DNA of 64,000 nt, taken from contig OX328098.1 of NCBI GenBank assembly GCA_946811185.2, positions 43,339,650-43,403,649 of the forward strand, read 5' to 3'. The notes beneath the pieces are model-generated. The model was given only the letters and a program-made list of their open reading frames with translations. It ran no database searches and was not told the DNA's origin. The translations under genes were made by a program, and so were the position numbers. This document shows, in pieces, positions 21,113-33,140 of this stretch. The first letter of the stretch is position 1; every line of letters starts with the position of its first letter. Source of the DNA: Hippopus hippopus. Lineage: Eukaryota > Mollusca > Bivalvia > Cardiida > Cardiidae.

Positions 21113-22763
21113 TTAACCCGTATCCTGCTAAACAAGAGGGCCAAGATGGCCCTGGATCGCTCACCTGAATTTTTGAGAGGACCATAGCCAATTTTTTATG
21201 AAGTATTGAAATTTTGGAAACAAAATCATTATTTTGCCAAGCAATTTTGAAAAGGTCACCTGTAAAAATCATTTCAAAATCTGTCACCACCCCTACAATC
21301 ATCAACACAGCCATGTTTTTGACGAATCAGAATTCTGCAAATAAATTTTGGGATAGGTCATCCAAGGACCATTTCTTCAACAAGAGCACATGCCCGATAG
21401 TGGCTAAAAATATTAAGTCGAACAAGAGCACTGCATGCGGGTGCCAACGATTGGCTGTTGGGTGCTGGATAGTAAGTTAAAATTCTAAGTCGAAAAGGGG
21501 GCATAATTTGGACAAAATGATTTTAGAGTTATCTGCCCTTGTTGTACGGGTTGCTCTTTTACATATCGGCATTTCTCACCAGTGCACTCACCTGGTATAG
21601 GTTGACGTCTGCAATAGCCCTTTTCATCAGAATACCTATACAGTCTATTGATGAAAATTAAAAGGTCACCAAAGGATCATTTCTGTGAAATTATTTCAAA
21701 ATCTGACCAGTGGTTTCAGAGAAGAAGAATTTTTAAGAATTTCTTCATGTCTGTATAGTGCAAATAGCCCCCCACCACCACAGCCATGTTTCTTGACGGA
21801 TCAAAATTTCGCAAACAATTCTTCAAAAGGGGCACCCAAGGAACATTTCTGTGAAATCATTTCAAAATCTGACCAGTGGTTTAAGAGAAGAAGAATTTCA
21901 AAGAATTTCTTTAAGTCCATACAGTGCAAAGAGCCCCCCCCCCGCCATGTTTTTCGACGGATCAAAATTTCGCGAACAAGTTTTGAAAAGGGTCACCCAA
22001 GGAACATTTCTGTGATTTTTTTTCAAAATCTGACCAGCGGTTTCAGGGGGGAAGATTTTTAAAGAATTTCTTAGAAAATTCCATTTGGTTGCCATGGCAA
22101 CCAGAGTTTTTGATGGAATCAAATTCTGTGAACAAATTTTAAAGAGGACCTCCCAAGGAACATTCCAGCCAAGTTTGGTCCAAAATGGCCCAGTGGTTAA
22201 GGAGGAGAAGATGTTTAAAGAGAATTTCTTCATGTCCGTATAGTGCAAATAGCCCCCCACCACCACAGCCATGTTTCTTGACGGATCAAAATTTCGCAAA
22301 CAATTTGGAAAAATAGAAAATTCCATTTGGTTGCCATGGCAGCAGAGTTTTTGATGGAATCAAATTCTGTGCACAATTTTTTAAGAGGACCTCCCAAGGA
22401 ACATTCCAGCCAAGTTTGGTCCAAATTGGCCCAGTGGTTTAGGAGGAGAAGATGTTTAAAGAATTGTTGACGCCGCACGACGCACGACGGACGACGGACG
22501 ACGCACACCGCACGACAGACACAACGTGATCCTGAGAGCTCCCCTTGAGCACGTTGTGCTCAGGTGAGCTAATAAAAAAAAACATAAAACATTTAAGCCG
22601 ATAGTAAAAACCCAGATATTGCTGTTTGAAAGATATTTTTGGAGGAAGATATTTCCTTATCGGATAGTGTAGATCCAAGATCAGACTGCACGTTCTGTGC
22701 AGTCTGATCTTGATCTGCGCTGTCCGCAAAAGATCAGGGAGTCGCGCTTAGCAGCCCTTAATA
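21113..22763. mobile_element. M1 MITE split by P1
   Basis: The left end TTAACCCGTATCCTGCTAA sits at 21113-21131 and the rest of M1 resumes after the P1 insert: CATTTAAGCCGATAGTAAAA, the hairpin CAGACTGCACGTTCTGTGCA, and the right end GCTTAGCAGCCCTTAATAA. The two parts join in the order seen in uninterrupted copies such as 47859-48072. Confidence 0.8.
21132..22571 (+). mobile_element. P1 element nested in M1
   Basis: Starts ACAAGAGGGCCAAGATGG, then TCGCTCACCTGA. Ends in the hairpin GAGCACGTTGTGCTC followed by AGGTGAGCTAA. A simple repeat of GACGGAC/GACGCAC units precedes the hairpin (22470-22510). The interior has fewer repeat units than the copy at 8634-11186 and includes the AACAAGAGCAC pair at 21378-21440. 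The host M1 has an A-rich site here, so insertion was into an A/T run. Confidence 0.85.
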
Positions 22764-23269
22764 AAGCATTGATAATTGTAACGAACATTTGCTGCTTTGG
22801 TTACAATATTGCAAACTGTATTCTAGTACGAAAATGTACCTTTTTGTCGATTGCCTTTATTTTCCAAGAAAAGTCTCGAACTTGTCTGCTTGGCCGACGT
22901 TTTAAAAGGTGGTAGAGTTCATCGCTAAGTATATAAAAAAAATTAAGCAGACGAAATACGCCAATGGAGAAAAACACAGAATCTTTAAAAGCATAAAAAC
23001 GGGCTCCCAGAAGATTCCTCGCTGGGAAATAAGTCTGGCATCACGTGACTATTAGACCTCCGAACACGAGAAAGCAATTAACTCTTTGACAGACGACAAA
23101 ATTTTAGACTCGTCGATATTTAAAGCATTTGCAGACGACAAGGCAAATACTACTCAAATAATGGATTTGTCTCTGAAAGGGGGGATAGGACAAAGGAAAA
23201 GGTGGTAGTTACAAGGCGTTCTTTTTGTCTTCTTCCCGTATTGTTTTCAAAAATCTTCGTTCTTATGGT
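22764..23269. other. No gene; half an M2 copy
   Basis: From about 23080 TTAACTCTTTGACAGACGAC and TTTAAAGCATTTGCAGACGA are the left part of M2. The foldback is replaced by unrelated sequence. The rest is unassigned. Confidence 0.5.
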
Positions 23270-24430
23270 CTTAAACAACGGTATGGTTTGATGAAGGGTT
23301 TTAATGAAGTGTCGCCGGATACAAGGTAGATCGAGAACCGGTGACGTAATATATCTTTCAACCGAATTGTTGTATAATATACACCCGAGTTTAGATGATA
23401 TCGAACTTCACTCAGGATGAACACGGCAACGTAATAGGTACCTACGATGATGTCTTTTTCCTACAATGTTTTCTGAGACCTTCGTCCTCATGGCCCCCAA
23501 AAACCTTTTTGAGAGCAGGTTTTAATGACGTGTCATCGGAAACAGGATAGATTGAGGACTTGGAACGTCATATATTTATCGTTAATCAGTATTCTTGTAC
23601 ACTATAGACCCAGGTTTAGATGATATCGAACCTCATTTAGGCAGAACATGATAATATAATTATATAAGTACCTGCGATGACATTTTTTGTGTCTTATTAA
23701 AAAGAATTGTTAATTGTAACGTACATGTACATTTGTTACTTTGATTACGATATTTAAAACTGTGTTCGAGTATGAAAACGTACTTTTTTGTTAATTACCT
23801 GTATCACTGGAAATAAAAATCTGGCATCATCCAGTTATTTGCCCTCAGAACAAGAGAAAGCCATTCACTTTCTGTCAGACCAAAACACTTTAGACATGTC
23901 TACACTGAATGCATGTTCAGAGAACATAAAAGAATATTGTGAGAAAAAGAGAAAATACTGGTTACCAGCAATTTTTCTTTTCTAGGCAATAGATTTTTTA
24001 AAACCTTCTTCATCAAGGTTTACTAAAGACAGTAAAATTTATTAAAGGGTTTTAGTGTCGCCGGATACAAGGTAGATTGAGGACCGCGGAAATAATATTT
24101 CGTTAATCAGTATTCTTGAATACGCACAATACCAAGCAGGTCATCATAATTATAGCTAGGAATTCTTAAAATCCATTTTATTTAGTAACCAATTAAATTG
24201 TCTGGTAGAATGGGCCTCTCGGACATGCAGAAAATTGACCAATAGCAAAAAGTTTCGGTCCATGTCAGCCTTTGTGGACTGTGCAGGCTGACATGTGTCG
24301 ATACTTTTTGCAGATGCATTAAGCCCCCTTTTCATAGAGCATGGCTCGTATAGACCTGGCTTTAGATGACATCGAACCTCATTTTGGCAGAACATGGTAA
24401 CGTAATTGTATAGATATCTGCTATTATTTC
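23270..24430. repeat. More ~230-bp repeat units, one split by M3
   Basis: Units start near 23285 and 23520 (TTTTAATGAAGTGTCGCCGG, AGATGATATCGAAC, GGCAGAACATGATAA). A third starts near 24045, is broken after TCAGTATTCTTGAATA at 24121, and resumes at 24353 with GACCTGGCTTTAGATGAC. An M2 remnant lies between units at 23860-24000 (AGAGAAAATACTGGTTACCA). Confidence 0.75.
24122..24352. mobile_element. M3 MITE nested in the ~230-bp repeat
   Basis: ACAATACCAAGCAGGTCATC is the M3 body. The hairpin CATGTCAGCCTTTGTGGACT and TGCAGGCTGACATGTGTC is present. The right end is CCCTTTTCATAGAGCATGGC. Comparison with the uninterrupted unit (TACACTATAGACCC near 23601) places the element between TA and TA. The left terminal 45 bases are lost. 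Confidence 0.8.
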
Positions 24431-24898
24431 TTTTTTTAACGTTAATTCATTTTCTATTGCATAAGACTTTTGTTGTCTTGCAGGAAACAACTCGTGTAAT
24501 AATTTTAACAAAAAAAGGTACCTTGTATTTGTTATTTTGAATTTGTAGCGGCAAAGAAAGAAATGATCGTGGCGAGCAACTTCTTTTTGTTGCTACAACA
24601 TATTCAGAAGGTTTTATGCATGAAAACCTCAATTCATATTAATTTTTCCATACTTTTCGAGTATGTTCTCAAAGCCGTCTTCAGCAAATGTGCTTCATGG
24701 TGTATATTAAATTTTAAGGATTTAACTATACGTCCCTTGAATGGCGTTGGCGAACTACTTGACGTGTCTTAGTAATTTTGGCGGCAATGTGTCATATACT
24801 TTCTGTCGTAAATCAAAATATTTAGACGGCAGAATCAAGGCTAAATTTGTGAATCAGTAGTTCAGCAGTGAAAAGTTAAGATTGTTGTTAAAAGAGTA
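24431..24898. other. No gene recognised
   Basis: AT-rich. Overlapping 61- and 69-codon frames on opposite strands have no recognisable content. Confidence 0.45.
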
Positions 24899-25684
24899 CA
24901 GGGTGACCCCTAAATAAAATGCCACCCATAGAATCGTTAATAAAATAAATTCACAATCCATTCTGCAATCCAACCATATTTGGGACAGTCTATGTCTGAG
25001 GTGTCAACCAAGTTTCAGTCATGAATATCCAACAGTCTTTATTTTTTCTCCGTTCCATGATATACTCCAAATATGCACCTCAGCGTTGCAAGCACACCTG
25101 GATACGACATGCAAAATTGTCAATAACTCTGACACACTCCTCCCTTGGTATTGCCCTGATTTTGGCCGTGATGGCCCTCTTCATACCAGGAATAGTCTGG
25201 GGATGGTTCTGATAGGCATTATCTTTGGGATAACTCAACAGATAAAAATCGGGGGGGGGGGGGGGGAGGTCTGGTGAGTGTGAAGCCTATTCAGGATCAC
25301 ACCTCCTACTGATAAAACGATCACCAATGTGTCCCCGTAGCGATCCCAACGATTCATTTGAAGTGCGGGGAGTTGCCCCATCCTTTTGAAACCACTGTTC
25401 ATCCCTCACAACACCTCTTCATCTGCCCAAGGCTGTCCAAAACTTCTTGTCAGAGTTATTGACAATTTCACATGTTGTATACAGGTATGCTTGCAAGGCA
25501 GAGGTGCACATTTGGAGCATATCATGGAACGGAGATAAAGACTATTGGACATTCGTGACTGAAACTTAGTGTACACATCAGGCATAGACTAAAGTTCATT
25601 TGTACCAAATATAGTTGGATTGCAGATAAGACTGTGAATTTTATTAACGTTTCCATGGATGGTCCCCCCTTTTTTTTGGCCCTG
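24899..25684 (-). mobile_element. ML mariner-like element, copy B, deleted
   Basis: Ends CAGGGTGACCCC and GGCCCTG, flanked by TA (24897-24898 and 25685-25686). Homologous to copies A and C, but about 200 bp shorter: the part corresponding to 45805-46035 of copy C is absent after GCCGTCCAAAACTTCTTG-like sequence near 25440. A G-run (25250-25266) has expanded where copy C has a short one. Non-coding. Confidence 0.8.
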
Positions 25685-26483
25685 TACATCCGTCTCTAAA
25701 AAAATGTGCTGTCTTACAGGATAAGAATGTATTACCTATTCATTACATACGCGTAGACAAAGGTTCCGTGACTTGCCTATATATTTTGATAAATCAGATA
25801 GAAAATAACTGTACTGTCACAGAGAGCTATAATATAATGCAGTTTCTAAACACAAAACTCCCACGTCGCTGTGCATATTTCAATCAGTTCAAAATTTAAA
25901 TGAGTGAAAAAGAGAATGAAATGCATTGTTGTTTTTAGCTTTCAGCTTGCTTAGGTCAATTTTAACCCACCTTAATGTGCAGTCTGGTGTTTGGTTTTGC
26001 AGTTTGATCTTTGACTTATCGTGAATATTCAGTTGAAAGACAGCTGATTTTTAGAGTTGTGTATGAATCAAAAAAGAAATTTGTTATATTTTGTATATAA
26101 AATGCCGAACAAAGCTTTTCGCTATTGTGTTACAAATGTTCATTCCAGTGGACGTTTTCACAACTTCACTTCGGTATCAGACGTCTATTTTTTCAGAACC
26201 CTTTTAAACAGCAAATTTAGATATTTTACCGTTAATAAGACTTTTTTTTTTTCATTTTGTTTATCAATTCTACGAAATGCAAGCGTGAAGGAACTTAGCG
26301 GTTACATCTAGTAAAAAGGTGCAACGGTGGCATTTAAATAGCGAAATGATCGTTTTGCAATCGGTTAAACTGTCTATTTTTATAAGGTTGAACATGACGT
26401 AATTGTACGTAATTGATTCCGTACCCACACAATGAACTTTGGTTTGAATATAAAACCCTATTAAGCCCCATTTCATGTTTTCT
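25685..26483. other. No gene recognised
   Basis: AT-rich and unassigned. The 84-codon frame at 26057-26311 is T-rich and has no family resemblance. Confidence 0.45.
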
Positions 26484-27501
26484 TTTTAGTCCCCTAATGG
26501 CGAAGCCGAAGGGGACTTTAGGTTTGCACTCCGTCTGTCTGTCTGTCCGTCAGTCCGCACGCAAATCAGTTTTCCGGACTTTTTTTCTAAACGCTGGCAG
26601 ATATTGAGCTGATTTTTGGTGTCAACCACCATGAGTTACAGATCAAGTTCGAGTTTCGTTCCGGTCCACTGATTTTTGACGAAATTACGGGCCTTGGACT
26701 TAGAAAATTTCACCGAAAAAACAGTTTTCCGGACTTTTTTTCTAAACGCTGGTAGATATTGAGCTGCTTTTTGGTGTGCAAGTCAACCACCATGAGTTAC
26801 AGATCAAGTTTGAGTTTCGTTCCGGTCCACTGATTTTGGACGAAATAACGGGCCTTGGACTTCGAAATTTTCACACACAAAAAAAGGTTTTCTGGACTTT
26901 TTTTCTAAACGCTGGCAGATATTGAGCTGATTTTAGTTGTGCAAGTCAACCACCATTAGTTACAGTTTAAGTTCGAGTTTCGTTCCGGTCCACTGATTTT
27001 TGACGAAATTACGGGCCTTGGACTTCGAAATTTTCACCAAAAAAAAAAAAGTTTTCTGGACTTTTTTTCTAAGCGCTGGTAGATATTGAGCTGATTTTGG
27101 GTGTGTAAGTCAACCACCATGATTTACAGATAAAGTTTGAGTTTCGTTCCAGTCCACTGATTTTTGACGAAATTACGGGTCTTGGACTTAGAAAATTTCA
27201 CTGAAAAAACAGTTTTCCCGTTTTTTTTACTTACAATGCTCATGTTTGGTATGTAGGTACCTGTCATTGATACCGATCTTCTGTGAGGTTATACGTCCAA
27301 GGTCAAGGTTTAAAATTTTAACCCTTATCATGAAAACTTATCCTCAAAACTTTTCATAGTCATTTCTCTGTATATTCAAAGTACTTAAGTTATAACACTT
27401 ATACATGGTAAGCTGGTACCTCTCATTGGTACACACCTGCTGATGATAAGGTCAAGGTCATCTCACAAGGTAAAGGTCATATTTCTGAAAATTTGCTTTT
27501 A

Positions 27502-27534
<33 letters not shown>
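26484..27534 (-). mobile_element. P3 element with ~160-bp core repeats
   Basis: Read on the minus strand it starts ACAAGATGTGTTTGTGAAAC (a hairpin: TGTGTTTGTG and CACAAA) followed by CCCCC. It ends with a hairpin whose arms are AGTCCCCT and AGGGGACT, followed by AAAAA. Beside this hairpin is a GACA/GGAC simple repeat (26525-26555). The interior has five units of 154-166 bp, each with TTTTCCGGACTTTTTTTCTA and CGTTCCGGTCCACTGATTTT. The far part has GTCAAGGTCA-type sequence near 27430. No coding frame. Confidence 0.8.
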
Positions 27535-28246
27535 CTTAGTAAAACTTCTTCAATGAACTTACTTTAACAAGGAAAATGCTTATATATCTGGCTTTCATTA
27601 AAGAATTGCATACAAAGAGAGATACGATGCTGATAATTCTGAAAGGCGGTCAAATACGTTCTTTCTCTTCCACAGAGTTTCACAAACTATACCTGCCAGC
27701 GATATATACGGCCGGTAGGGGACTCGGTATTGCTATGCAATACTATCAGAATGCTTGTTTAAAGATAATATAACTTTAGATTGGGAAAGAACCGAAAGGT
27801 ACATGTAATTTGAAATCGGTCAGAAATCAGATATCATATTAAGCAATGAACTATCTAATATAACAAAAGGCAGGTCCAAGATGGCACTAAAAACTCGCTG
27901 CAGTCTGAACTTGGTATTTACTTCCCTTAAAAGTATATCTACTTCAGCAACCTACTCTAGTAACTTCATTATGGTACAGTACTCTGTTTGTCCTAATACT
28001 GAAACGAAATGGTTTTATAGGCATAGACAACTTTAACTTCCAAAGAAACATTTTATTGCGAGAATCGGTTTAGGGTATCGTCTCAAGGTTACAAGGAAAT
28101 CCTCTATCTACACAAGTTTTCAATTTGTTCTATCGTATAAGAATATCGCTAACATCTCAGATTTATTTTTCTCCTAATGACGTCACATCCAATTATCTTG
28201 CTGATTTCTCGTACAATTTAGCCCAACGTGTTAGACCAATACCGAA
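27535..28246. other. No gene recognised
   Basis: Unassigned sequence. The 65-codon frame at 27576-27773 is not supported by any recognised motif. Confidence 0.45.
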
Positions 28247-28452
28247 TTAACTCTTTCACTGCCAAACGCGACATAAACAGCTTTTGCGGACGGCGTAGAT
28301 CAAAATCAGAATGCACATAATGTGCAGTCATGTCTTTGATCTACACCGTCCGCTACCTGATGCTTAATTATGACCGAAATCATCTTTATTTGCAATGAAA
28401 ATCTACTTTAAGGCGTTTGAAAATTCGAATAGGTTGGCAGCAAAGGGGATAA
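28247..28452. mobile_element. M1-like MITE, CGGACGGC subtype
   Basis: Starts TTAACTCTTTCACTGCCAAA and ends TTGGCAGCAAAGGGGATAAA. The hairpin is GCGGACGGCGTAGATCAAAA with TTTGATCTACACCGTCCGC around ATGCACATAATGTGCA. The ends differ from M1 proper (CTGCCAAA in place of CTGCTAAG), so this is a sister subfamily. A weak relative may be at 32143-32352. Confidence 0.75.
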
Positions 28453-28820
28453 AGAGGGGGATTATTAATGACTTGCCTAAAGATGAAATTTACCAGTACT
28501 GGAGTGTCTAAGTGGCAACGTGATGTTTTTCCTCATAAAGACAATATTTCTAGGAAAGTAACAAACCCGTGTTCAAAACACACTATTAGGTGATTTTGAT
28601 GGCCACTTTTTACAAATTAAAGTCAAATTGAAATTAACGCGCGGTCCTTTCTTTTTTTTTACTCGCAATTTTTAAGAATTTTACAAAAGATTACAATATT
28701 GCTTCACTACTGATTTTTTCTTATCAACATATAAATCTGTATTAGTTATATAAAGTAGTTAAACCTATAAAATTTGTAAAGTAGTAGAAGATTATTATTC
28801 ATAAAATAGTCAGAACTGTG
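28453..28820. other. No gene recognised
   Basis: AT-rich, unassigned. Confidence 0.45.
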
Positions 28821-29074
28821 TGAGTCATGCTCTGACAATTTGGGCTCTCCGTGATTCATTATACCAAGCAAATCATCATGTAACTTTTGATTCATAAAAT
28901 CCTTTTTGTCTAACAATCAACTCAATCATAAGGTAAATTGGTCCTTTTAGCTGCAGAAAATTGACTTATAGCAAAAAGTATCGACTTAGGTCAGCCTGCG
29001 CAGACTGCGCAGGCTGACCTGGGCCGATACTTTTTGCAGATGCATTTATCCCCTTTTCACAGAGCATGGCTCAT
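28821..29074. mobile_element. M3 MITE, intact hairpin
   Basis: Ends TGAGTCATGCTCTGACAATT and CCTTTTCACAGAGCATGGCTCA. The core is the near-perfect hairpin AGGTCAGCCTGCGCAGACTG and GCGCAGGCTGACCTGGG, flanked by AAAAGTATCGACTTA and CCGATACTTTTTGC. The right side is followed by TA. Confidence 0.85.
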
Positions 29075-30871
29075 ATGATGGGTCATACTCTGGCGAACTT
29101 AAATTCGGATCTAGCAATACTGTAATGATGTCAACGAGATTCACACTCTTTGCAAACACTTTGTTATTATTTCAAAAGCGACGAGTATAAAAACTGAACA
29201 TTTCATTACAAGTCGTTTGCAAAGACTGTGAATGTTTATAACTTCATTATGATATGATTTAAATCCGGACATAAGTTTGCTTGATTATGACGCATAGATC
29301 GATAGATGAAATTGAGCACAACAGGCAGAAAAAAGTCATTGACCTTAGCATTTCGTCAAAAAATACCACCATTTTGCCGTGCATTGTATAAGTAAATAGA
29401 ACACGTGATCGGTCAAGCTGTGTTGTGAGAATAGCGAACATGAATACATTGCTTTAAGAACGATGTAGCATAATACTCCGTTGGCGTCACTTTTTTTTTT
29501 ACGTGTGTAAGACACGAAAATTCGTCGTGGCTATAATACACTGAAACAATGGAGATTATGTGATAAAATGAGTTGTACCAAAATTCTAAACAGTTCACTC
29601 GCAGAGGGTGATGGTGCATGCGGTATAAAGGATCGACAAGGTATTCGAACCAGGGTCGTATCAGATTAGGAAATAGACCTTCTTTATGTATGTTGATGTC
29701 TACAGTCGCAATCCTTGAAATAACGTTCAAGTCTAAAGCTGGAAAGCAATTTGGTCGTTCTTTGAAACGCAACACAGTAATTTTACATTTGAGTGAATGA
29801 AAGAATGTACGTGAACTTCAATAGATGCTTTGGCTTACTTAACTCTAATATTTACATGGCTGTAAAGCAGTAGTAGCCTTGCTAAGCTTTAGAATCTTTA
29901 CGTTAACAACGTCAATTTGATTTCCTCAGTCTTGACTTGAAAACGGGGCTAATATAAAAAATTTAGTATGAACACAAAACTGGGCGAATATATATTTATT
30001 GCCAAAAGTGAGGTTTGAGGGTAATTATGATTTTAAAAAGAAGGCAATGTATTCTCAAAGGCGATCTCAGCATTTACTTCTTAAAGTTATAACTAGATGG
30101 AAAGAATTGTTGTAGGAAACGATGCTGTTTAATAAGCTAATTCAAAAATGTACACAACGGACTGTCAGAGGTGTAGCTGCCTGTGCGCAAAAATACAGCT
30201 GCGTACACTTTGAACCCCTTTACTCCCCCCCACCCCCCCCCCCCGAAAAAAAAAAAAAAACGTCACCAGAGGCCACCAAATCGCTTCTAAAGTTCAAAAA
30301 ATTTCCTGGGGGAAATTCCCCTCCCCTCTCGGCAATTCGCGTCTCGGTAAATACCTTCGGTATTACTTTTGTGAACACTTTATTTCAGGCACGCCATGCC
30401 CTTGACTATCTAAGATGATATGGCATTTTCCTCTTAAAATTATATTAAGATGATTAGAAGCTGATATACACTACCGTGCGCTTTATGACCAACAAGTACA
30501 GGAAAGTCATGCTTTACACACAGAGGTCAATTGAGGTGGCCACACATGTCGCAAACATCTTGAAAGCATCAAAAGAGAATTATAACAATATTGATTTGGA
30601 CTGTTAGGTAATTGAACACCGGTTACTATGTACTGTACCGTTGTATGGCGTTAAACGCATGCTTAAACAAAGTTTTCTCAGTACTAAGAGTTTATACTGT
30701 TTGTATGGAGATATCAGATGGGGAAAATCTTATTTCAGGTGATTTTGCGACAAGCATGGGATTTAGAGATGCAAGATCGGCAACAGTTACTGTTGACCAA
30801 TCGTTTGTGTTGCGATTAGCTATTGAGTTAGCATAGTGCTGGGGTAAAGTTTATATAGAGAGTTTCATCAA
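29075..30871. other. No gene recognised
   Basis: 1.8 kb with overlapping frames of up to 120 codons on opposite strands (29413-29800) and none with a recognisable motif. A C-run followed by an A-run occupies 30226-30260, a likely slippage site. No repeat shared with the rest of the window was noticed. Confidence 0.45.
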
Positions 30872-31098
30872 AGGCTCATATTCACTAACCATTCTTACAA
30901 TTTTCCCGTTTCTAACCCTTTTTTCTAACTTTTAAGAACTTTTCCGAATTTTCAAACTAACTAACGCAGTTACTTATAAGCGAAACAAAAAAAATTAACC
31001 GTTAAGCCAAATAATCTAAACCAATGAGAATTTTCCTTTCTTTTCTAAATCTAGAGTACACTAAAACTACAATTAAGAATGATTGGTGAATATCAGCC
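30872..31098. mobile_element. M5 MITE
   Basis: Ends GGCTCATATTCACTAACCAT(TCTTA) and (TAAG)AATGATTGGTGAATATCAGCC are inverted copies over about 25 bp with three differences. The interior is A/T-rich and non-coding. It is the clearest short M5 copy for defining the ends. Confidence 0.8.
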
Positions 31099-31481
31099 CA
31101 GGCTTCAGATGTGGGAAAAACATATTTTTATTCCAAATATATGAGGAAAATGTAGAGCGAGATCAGATATGCAGTCTGATCAATGATTGACACTATTCTA
31201 TAGTTTGAGAAATATTCTGAAAAAAACAGCCTTAGAATGCCGGCAAGGAGATTTTCTTTAGTCACCCAGTTTTGCTACTGGTTGAAACTATCAAGGATGT
31301 TTCTCTGGTCTCCACGAAACAGAGAGAGAAAAAAAGTTGTTGTTATAATTGCGGGTTTCATAAATGTTAAGTAAATAAGTTTAGTGAGAGAAATACAAGA
31401 TAGAATAAGTCAAAAGAGGTCTGTAAGGTCAGCACTTTGATGTCTTGAACGAGATTACCTCGGTTATGCGATTTACGTACG
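31099..31481. other. No gene recognised
   Basis: Unassigned. GATCAGATATGCAGTCTGATC near 31160 is a short M1-like palindrome without ends. Confidence 0.45.
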
Positions 31482-31684
31482 TTAACTCTTAGGCTGCTAA
31501 GCGAGACTCACTTACCTTTTGCGGACAGTGTAGATCAAGATCAGACTGCACAGAACAAGCAGTGTGATCTTGGATCTACACTTTCCGATAAGGAGATATT
31601 TTTTAAAAAAAAAATGGCACTTTTCGGGTTTTTTACTTCCGGCTTGAAAGTTTAATTTAACTTATTTAGCAGCATAAGGGTTAA
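31482..31684. mobile_element. M1 MITE, complete, TTAA-bounded
   Basis: The best full copy. TTAACTCTTAGGCTGCTAAG starts it and TTTAGCAGCATAAGGGTTAA ends it. The hairpin is GACAGTGTAGATCAAGATCA with TGATCTTGGATCTACACTTT. The right half contains CTTCCGGCTTGAAAGTTTAA. Length about 200 bp, no coding. Confidence 0.9.
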
Positions 31685-32764
31685 AATCTGCATCGGAAAC
31701 GTTATGGCAATCAAAACTTGTAACTTAGTAACCTTGGTACATTAACTGCACCTGGATTTACCTCGTCATTTCAGATATACCTAAAAACTCCTTAATTCAA
31801 ATGAAAGTGCAATCAAGAATTAAGTACAAGTAGCAATCGTGCATTCAGGTTATCGGAAGAGCACTCAAAACTCAAGAGCATAAAAATTATTATCCGTAGT
31901 TTTACAACTCAAAATGGATCGCTTTTCTTTGTCATCTTCTCTTTTTCGCTTTTTTCAGACAATCTTTTATACTCTTTCAAAGACGAATGATATCATTAAA
32001 GCTACATTTAGTTTTTCGCCTGCAGATGTTTATTATATACACCAGCCTATTTTTTTCTCGTTTGATAAACAATTAATAGATGAAAATTTTCCTAGAATTC
32101 TTGAACTAAAAGGATCTAGGTACAGGCTATCCTGTACATTTTAACCCTTACGCTGCCAACTGAATTAATTATTTTGTTATGATCCGTCTAAATGTAGCTT
32201 TGCACAGCAACAGAAGATGAATGTCAAAGTTTAACACAAGGTAGCAGACGATGAAGACACAATATCAAACTGGTAGTTCTATGCAACATTTTCTTCATCT
32301 ACGCCGCCTGCAAAAGCCATTCATGTCACCGTTAGTCATGAAAAGGTTGAAACATAACAGATCGAACATTGTGCAAGCCTTTCTTTGAAGCTTGACCTCG
32401 ATCTATATACATTTTTCCCAACGTATTTACGATGTTGCCCTTTCTCTCCCTAATGTTCATATCTCACAGAATGCTGGCAGCACAACAAATTAACAAACAA
32501 AAATAACTAGTTCAGGTGACAACAGTCGTTCTGGTCTTGTAATATTACTTCAGTTCCCATAATGTCTAGCCAGTCCATTATCTGACAGACCTAATTTAGA
32601 CTAACTGAAAACTAGTACAAATTTCCCAAAGGAGGGAACTTTCCAAGGAAACGTAAGTACTTTTATATAATGATAGAAAGGTACCGAAAACATTGTGGGA
32701 ATAGGTGAAATTACGTGAAAAATATCACCCTGCTTTACAATACTGTTTGTAGAATGTGCCCTCT
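31685..32764. other. No gene; possible degraded MITE at 32143-32352
   Basis: TTAACCCTTACGCTGCCAAC at 32143 looks like an M1-subtype end, and CTACGCCGCCTGCAAAAGCC near 32298 like its hairpin arm, but the other arm is unrecognisable. The 76-codon frame at 31914-32144 is T/F-rich and overlaps an M2-like CTTTTTTCAGACAATCTTTT. Nothing else recognised. Confidence 0.45.
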
Positions 32765-32993
32765 TTAACTCTTTACCAGACGACAAAATTTTAGACCAGT
32801 CCAAATTCAAAGCATGTACAGACGATAAATCAAATGCTGCTCCAATGATGGTATTTGTCCTTGGAAGGATAGAAAACATTGTGGGAAAAGGAGAAAATGC
32901 TGGTTACCAGCATTTTCTCCTTTTCCTACAATGTTTCCAAACGGCCTGTGTCTCAAGGTCGTTAAAACACGGGATTGTTTGGGAAAAGGTTAA
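32765..32993 (+). mobile_element. M2 MITE, TTAA-bounded
   Basis: From TTAACTCTTTACCAGACGAC to TTTGGGAAAAGGTTAA. It holds the foldback GAAAACATTGTGGGAAAAGG with AGAAAATGCTGGT, mirrored by ACCAGCATTTTCTCC, with only a few changes. The left half has TCCAAATTCAAAGCATGTAC, shared by all M2 copies. Confidence 0.85.
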
Positions 32994-33140
32994 AGAAATA
33001 GAGATAATGATTGCATAACAAAAGGGTCTGTATAAATATCACAAGCAATAGATTGCAGAATCTCATTGGTATCTAATTAGGAAACTTTGGCTACTGGAAC
33101 TCATAAATAATCAAATCATCTTTTCATGTTCATCTAAATA

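Noticed and set aside
29413..29775. 120-codon minus-strand frame
   Set aside because: An overlapping opposite frame of similar quality, no recognised domain, AT-rich composition.
30122..30418. 98-codon frame with a Pro run and a Lys run
   Set aside because: The runs come from a C-tract and an A-tract; no other content.
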